From: Gemmatimonadota bacterium | Lineage (GTDB): Bacteria; Gemmatimonadota; Gemmatimonadetes; Longimicrobiales; Gaopeijiaceae | Reading direction: 5' to 3' | Assembly: GCA_029863645.1 (NCBI GenBank) | Contig: JAOTVA010000002.1 | Location: 1 to 64,000 of the forward strand | DNA length: 64,000 nucleotides | Notes under the pieces: model-generated | Told to the model about the DNA's origin: nothing | The model's database searches: none | Seen by the model: the letters and a program-made list of their open reading frames with translations, nothing else | Translations under genes and position numbers: made by a program | Part shown: one piece after another, positions 57,792 to 64,000 of the stretch | Layout: each line of letters starts with the position of its first letter | Position numbering within the stretch: position 1 is the first letter of the stretch

Positions 57792-58463
57792 CTAACCCTC
57801 CGCCGAATCGAACACGAGCTCGCCGTGGTCGAGCTCGAAGACCCGAGCGTGCGGATAGCGTCGCACCAACTCCAGGTCGTGTGTGGCCATCAAGACTGCC
57901 ATGCCTTTGGCGTTGATGTCCCAGAAGAGGTCCAGCACCCCCCGCGTTGCGCGGTCGTCGAGGTTGCCGGTGGGCTCGTCAGCAAGCAAGACGAGTGGGT
58001 CGTTCGCCAACGCTCGCGCGATGGCCACGCGCTGTTGTTCCCCGCCCGACAGCTCATTCACGTAGGCGCCCGCCATGGTCGACAGACCCACCTGACTCAG
58101 CAGGCGCTGAGCCCTCGATGTGATCGCGGCCCTGGGCGTTCCGGTCACCTCCAACACGAAGGCGACGTTCTCCTGCGCTGTACGCCCTGGCAGAAGCCGG
58201 AAATCCTGGAAGACGAAGCCGACCCGCCGCCGCACCTTCCAGATGTGCCGCTGCGTCACCTTTTCCGAGGAAAATCCGGTCACACGCACCTCGCCTTTCG
58301 TCGGACGATCGGACATGTGGACGAGGCGCATGGTGGTGGACTTGCCGGAGCCGGAGTGGCCCGTCAAAAAGGCGAATTCGCCTTTCTTGAGGTGGAAGGA
58401 CACGTCCCGAAGCGCGTATCCGCGCTTCGGATATTCCCTCGACACATTCGTAAGTTTGATCAC
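57792..58463 (-). CDS. ftsE: Cell division ATP-binding protein FtsE
   Basis: [19 protein letters not shown] Walker [33 protein letters not shown]. Confidence 0.93.
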   Translation of the reverse strand: MIKLTNVSREYPKRGYALRDVSFHLKKGEFAFLTGHSGSGKSTTMRLVHMSDRPTKGEVRVTGFSSEKVTQRHIWKVRRRVGFVFQDFRLLPGRTAQENVAFVLEVTGTPRAAITSRAQRLLSQVGLSTMAGAYVNELSGGEQQRVAIARALANDPLVLLADEPTGNLDDRATRGVLDLFWDINAKGMAVLMATHDLELVRRYPHARVFELDHGELVFDSAEG

Positions 58464-58508
58464 CGGACAAAGCCCGTTCGAGACACGACCTTGCTCCGGA
58501 AAGGAAGG

Positions 58509-59453
58509 TTAGACATGGGCCTGACTCATGTCAAAGCGTGCGTTCGCGAGCCGGGCGGCCAGGCGCACGGCGTGGAGCATCGAGGAGCGGTCGGCACGAC
58601 CCGTGCCGGCGATGTCGAAGGCCGTCCCGTGGTCTGGCGATGTGCGGACGAAGGGAAGCCCGATCGTCACGTTCACGCCCGCGCCGAAGGCTACGGTCTT
58701 GAAGGCAGCCATGCCGACATCGTGGTATGGTGCCACCACGGCATCGAACTCCCCAGCTAGGGCCCGCGAGAACACAGTGTCTGCGGGAATGGGACCTTCG
58801 ACGCACAGGCCGGCCTCGCGCAACCGGGTGAGAGCGGGAGCGAACACGAGGGCTTCCTCCGACCCGAAGAGCCCACCGTCGGAGGCATGTGGATTGAAGG
58901 CGCACAGGGCCAGGCGGGGGCGCTCGATACCCCAGTCACGGCGGAGGGCGTCGTCCAGGAGCTCGGCCTGTGCCACGAGGAGGGACTCGTCAACGGCGTC
59001 GGGCACGTCCCTGAGGGCCAGGTGAGTGGTGGCGAGCAGCACGCGGAGGGGCGCGTCGAAGCGCGTGCGTTCCGCAGCCATGAGCATGCCCACCCGGGGG
59101 CTGCCGGAGAGCGCCGCGAGCATCTCTGTCTGACCCGGGACGTCCCAACCCGCGGCACGAAGTGACGGTTTGTGCACCGGACCGGTCACGACTGCGTGGA
59201 CCTCTCCGGCGAGTGCCATCGCGACCGCCCGCTCGATCGAGCCCGCGCTCTCGGAGCCGGCTTGTGCGTCTGACATGCCGACCGCGGGGGTCCCGCTCCC
59301 GACCTCGTCGCGAGGAGTCACCCCGTGCGGACCGACGATGAAGAACGACGCTTCGAAGCCTTCGGTTGTCAGCGTGTCGATAGCCTGACACGCGACCTCG
59401 GGGCCGACGCCGCGGGGGTCACCAAGCGTGACAGCGATCTGAGGTCGAAACAC
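58509..59453 (-). CDS. pdxA: 4-hydroxythreonine-4-phosphate dehydrogenase
   Basis: VTLGDPRGVGPEV, VVTGPVHKPSLRAAGWDVPGQTEMLA, CAFNPHASDGGLFGSEE, APYHDVGMAAFKTVAFG. Confidence 0.92.
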   Translation of the reverse strand: MFRPQIAVTLGDPRGVGPEVACQAIDTLTTEGFEASFFIVGPHGVTPRDEVGSGTPAVGMSDAQAGSESAGSIERAVAMALAGEVHAVVTGPVHKPSLRAAGWDVPGQTEMLAALSGSPRVGMLMAAERTRFDAPLRVLLATTHLALRDVPDAVDESLLVAQAELLDDALRRDWGIERPRLALCAFNPHASDGGLFGSEEALVFAPALTRLREAGLCVEGPIPADTVFSRALAGEFDAVVAPYHDVGMAAFKTVAFGAGVNVTIGLPFVRTSPDHGTAFDIAGTGRADRSSMLHAVRLAARLANARFDMSQAHV

Positions 59454-60775
59454 TACATGCGAATGTCGATGTACGTATTCGCTCTCAGCGTCTCTAGGAC
59501 CCGTTCTCGCCTCTTGAGCTCCTGGAGCTGGTTTGCGAGGAGAGGGCGCACGTCTTCGAACGTAAACGCGCCCGCCTCGCGGGTACTCATGACCTTGACC
59601 ACAGACAGTCGGAGGTCACTCGGAGCTCCCGAGCCTTGTTGGTACTCCAGGGGACCTATGACGTCTCCCACCGCCGCGGTCCGCAATGCCGCAAACGAAG
59701 GCGGTAGCTCTTGGAGTTGCTGGTACGCGATCGTGAGCGAGTCCGGTTCGGATGCGTCTCCGAATTCGTCGAAGAGGTCCGTCATGTTCTCTCCGGCCAG
59801 CGCCCTTTCGACGACGCGTCGGGCGATGTCCCGAGCTTGTGTAATGTCCGAAGGGCTCACGGCAGGCACCTTGAGGATGTGCCGGGCCTGTACCTCGCCG
59901 CGGCCGCGCGTACGCTCGACCTTGATGAGGTGGAAGCCGAACACCGATTCGGCGATGCCCATGCGGCCCGCCCCCAGCGCGAACGCGGCGTTCTCGAATT
60001 CGGAGACCATCTGCCCGCGGCGGAACCAGCCAACGTCCCCTCCCAGTGCGGCGGTCCCGAGGTCGTCAGAGTTTTCGGTCGCCAGGGCGGCGAAGTCCTC
60101 CCCAGCCTGAGCGCGGACGAGAAGCGAGTCGATTTCGGCTCGCGCGGCGGCTTTGGCGGTGTCGGCAGCCTGCGGACGAATCACCACCTGCCGGAAGGTC
60201 ATCTGCCGCGGCCGCTGCTGCATCTGAGGCTGCAGTTCCTGGAACCGCTCGAGCAGTTCTTCGTCAGTCAACTCGATGGGGCGCGCCGTGCGTAACTGGC
60301 TCGCCATGTAGAGCTGCACGATCTGCTGCTGACGGGCCTCGGTGCGACGCATCTCTCGGTACTCGGCGAGCGTCATGCCGATGTCCCTAAGCGCGGCCTG
60401 AAGCGCCGGCTGGCCCCCGAACTGGACCGCCAGTTGATCAATGAGCTCGGTGATCTGCTGATCGAGGGATGCCTCGTCGACCTGAATGAGGGTATCGCGA
60501 GCGGCCGCCTGAATCACGAGCAACCGATCCACCCAGGACATCAGCACGTCATCGAGGAAGGCCTCGTACTGAGGATGGCCTGGTGCAGGGGTAGTCGAGT
60601 CGGCGAGCTGCATCTGCTGCGCTTCGAACGTTACCTGGGACTCCAAGATCGCAGAGTCACCCACCATGGCGACGACGCGGTCGACGACCCCGAGCTGCAA
60701 GTCCGCTTGAGCCGCCGCGGCCGACGGCATACACAGCGCAATCAGGGCCAAGAATGAAGCGAGCCGTGTCATCAT
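59453..60775 (-). CDS. SurA-like peptidyl-prolyl isomerase
   Basis: Signal peptide; [17 protein letters not shown]; parvulin [45 protein letters not shown]; next to pdxA. Confidence 0.85.
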   Translation of the reverse strand: MMTRLASFLALIALCMPSAAAAQADLQLGVVDRVVAMVGDSAILESQVTFEAQQMQLADSTTPAPGHPQYEAFLDDVLMSWVDRLLVIQAAARDTLIQVDEASLDQQITELIDQLAVQFGGQPALQAALRDIGMTLAEYREMRRTEARQQQIVQLYMASQLRTARPIELTDEELLERFQELQPQMQQRPRQMTFRQVVIRPQAADTAKAAARAEIDSLLVRAQAGEDFAALATENSDDLGTAALGGDVGWFRRGQMVSEFENAAFALGAGRMGIAESVFGFHLIKVERTRGRGEVQARHILKVPAVSPSDITQARDIARRVVERALAGENMTDLFDEFGDASEPDSLTIAYQQLQELPPSFAALRTAAVGDVIGPLEYQQGSGAPSDLRLSVVKVMSTREAGAFTFEDVRPLLANQLQELKRRERVLETLRANTYIDIRM

Positions 60776-60812
60776 GGGTGCGTCGTAACCTCGGGCGAGC
60801 TGGTGGTTCCGG

Positions 60813-62243
60813 TCATCTCGCAACCGTGTCGGCAGGTTGCGTGGGAGGTATCTGGCTCTCTTCGAGGGCCGAGGGGGGCCGCGCGGCACGCGTTTGGGCG
60901 ACACGAAGCAGAACCTGCCCGACACCACTGTCGAAGATGGCGATAGGAACTCCTTCGCGAAGCTGGTAGCCTACGACGCCTAAAGGTACGATGGCCGTCG
61001 CCCCGGAGAGGTTGTCCGCGATGGCCGAACGCACGGCTCGAGCGATGGCGCGCTCCCTGGCTTCTCCCGGAGCCTGGTCAAGCCGTAGCAGGCCGAGTGA
61101 CCTCGTCGCGTCCCGGAGCTGAATTCTGGCCGCATCGGTGAGCGAATCCACCGCGGCCGGCGTGGGCTCGAAGCCCGACCGCCGAGCCTCGTCGACGAGC
61201 AGCTTTCTGCGGGCTTGGGCGAGAAGAAAGCCCCCCAGGTCTTCGTCGTTGCCGCGAAGCACCTCGTCGCGGAGTGGACCTTGTTCGGAGCGCAGGAGGT
61301 CCAAGAGCTCGCCCGCGGTATAGGCGCCGCCGCTCCACTGGACGAGGGCTCGCCGCGCCGCGCTCCCAGAGAGTCTGCTCTGCGGCGCCCTCGCGAGCTC
61401 GCGGGCTACGTCCAAGGCGCCACTGTTGATGGTCGGAACCGACCGCCCTTCCAAGCCCGCAATGAAGGTGGACTCGGCCGTGACGAGCCTTTGCTCCTGC
61501 ACAAACGAGCGGAAGCCCGTGGCTACGTCGTCGAAGCTCTGCTCTCGGCGCTCCTCGAGGCGGATCAGGTGAAGACCCAGCGGCGTCTGTACGACGTCGC
61601 TGACCTCCCCGGGCTCCAGCGCCAGCACCGCCTCTTCGAACGGAGCCACCATCTCGCCTCGCCCGAAGAAGCCGAGGTCACCACCGACGGGTGCCGTACC
61701 CGGATCCTGGCTGTACGTCCTCGCCAACTCCTCGAAGGGGGTGCCAGCCAGGATTTGCCCACGAATCTGCTGCAAGCGCGTGCGCACGCTGTCGCGTTGG
61801 GCCTCGGTGGCCTGGAGCGGCAAGGACAGCACGATGTGGCGGGCGTGGAGTTGCAGCTCCGGTGCGTCGGCTTCATAGAGCGCCCGCAGCGCTTCCGTGG
61901 TGATCGACGTGTCGACCTGGACGACAGAGTCACGGAGCTGGAGCACCATGAGTTGTTGGACGAGGGGTCGTACGAGCGCCGCAAAGTCGAGGTCGGCGAA
62001 CGTTGAGTCGTCGGCGGCGGCTTCGGCGAGTAGGGTGTAGTCGACCCAGAGCTCCGCCAGGGATCGCACGACCGGTACTTGGGTCGGGAGGCCCTCCTCG
62101 TCCACCAGCAAAGTCACCGCTTCGTCGACCGTGAACCGATAGTCGCCCGCCTGTGCTACTAGCGCCGGCGCATCGGAGCTTCCTCCGCACCCCGCGAGCG
62201 AACCAAGCGCGAGGCACATCACCGCTGTCCTTCGTGTCCCCAT
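60813..62243 (-). CDS. PpiC/SurA-like peptidyl-prolyl isomerase lipoprotein
   Basis: [11 protein letters not shown] lipobox; [61 protein letters not shown]. Confidence 0.85.
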   Translation of the reverse strand: MGTRRTAVMCLALGSLAGCGGSSDAPALVAQAGDYRFTVDEAVTLLVDEEGLPTQVPVVRSLAELWVDYTLLAEAAADDSTFADLDFAALVRPLVQQLMVLQLRDSVVQVDTSITTEALRALYEADAPELQLHARHIVLSLPLQATEAQRDSVRTRLQQIRGQILAGTPFEELARTYSQDPGTAPVGGDLGFFGRGEMVAPFEEAVLALEPGEVSDVVQTPLGLHLIRLEERREQSFDDVATGFRSFVQEQRLVTAESTFIAGLEGRSVPTINSGALDVARELARAPQSRLSGSAARRALVQWSGGAYTAGELLDLLRSEQGPLRDEVLRGNDEDLGGFLLAQARRKLLVDEARRSGFEPTPAAVDSLTDAARIQLRDATRSLGLLRLDQAPGEARERAIARAVRSAIADNLSGATAIVPLGVVGYQLREGVPIAIFDSGVGQVLLRVAQTRAARPPSALEESQIPPTQPADTVAR

Positions 62244-62266
62244 CGATTCTGACCTGTTGAAGCTAT

Positions 62267-64000
<1,734 letters not shown>

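Noticed and set aside
57825-58760. 311-aa + strand ORF
   Set aside because: Antisense to ftsE and the start of pdxA region; no domain.

Overview
High-GC bacterial chromosomal window. Gene content and style (many secreted beta-propeller/VOC proteins, short GTG-started overlapping genes, small lipoproteins) suggest a Gemmatimonadota-like organism, but that placement is inference only. I recognise about 55 protein-coding genes. I found no rRNA, tRNA, CRISPR array, transposase or prophage. The left third (0-19 kb) mixes a secreted-protein neighbourhood (cytochrome c, NHL propellers, epoxide hydrolase, ThuA, VOC, FG-GAP, glucose/sorbosone dehydrogenase, esterase) with amino-acid biosynthesis genes (metZ-ilvC-ilvN divergent from ilvB; fused aspartokinase/DAP decarboxylase). 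The middle holds PBP1A, aroB, an acyl-CoA ligase, a NYN-LOTUS-HhH RNA-associated protein, MPG glycosylase, a NhaC antiporter, etfBA, moeA, M23 peptidases, a fur-type regulator and acs. The right third holds guaB, an MltD-like transglycosylase, moaC, holB, envC-ftsX-ftsE, pdxA, two SurA/PpiC-like PPIases and mfd. The most interesting locus is 47.0-50.7 kb: a radical SAM/SPASM enzyme gene whose Shine-Dalgarno lies inside the last codons of a Tat-type WD40 lipoprotein gene. That lipoprotein ends in an unusual Cys-rich tail (CTCNC...CTCIPVVYGG), so it is a candidate substrate for radical-SAM peptide modification. Other notable items are a putative leaderless uORF coupled to guaB, a heptapeptide-repeat lipoprotein, the NYN-LOTUS-RG protein and a truncated, frameshifted response regulator.
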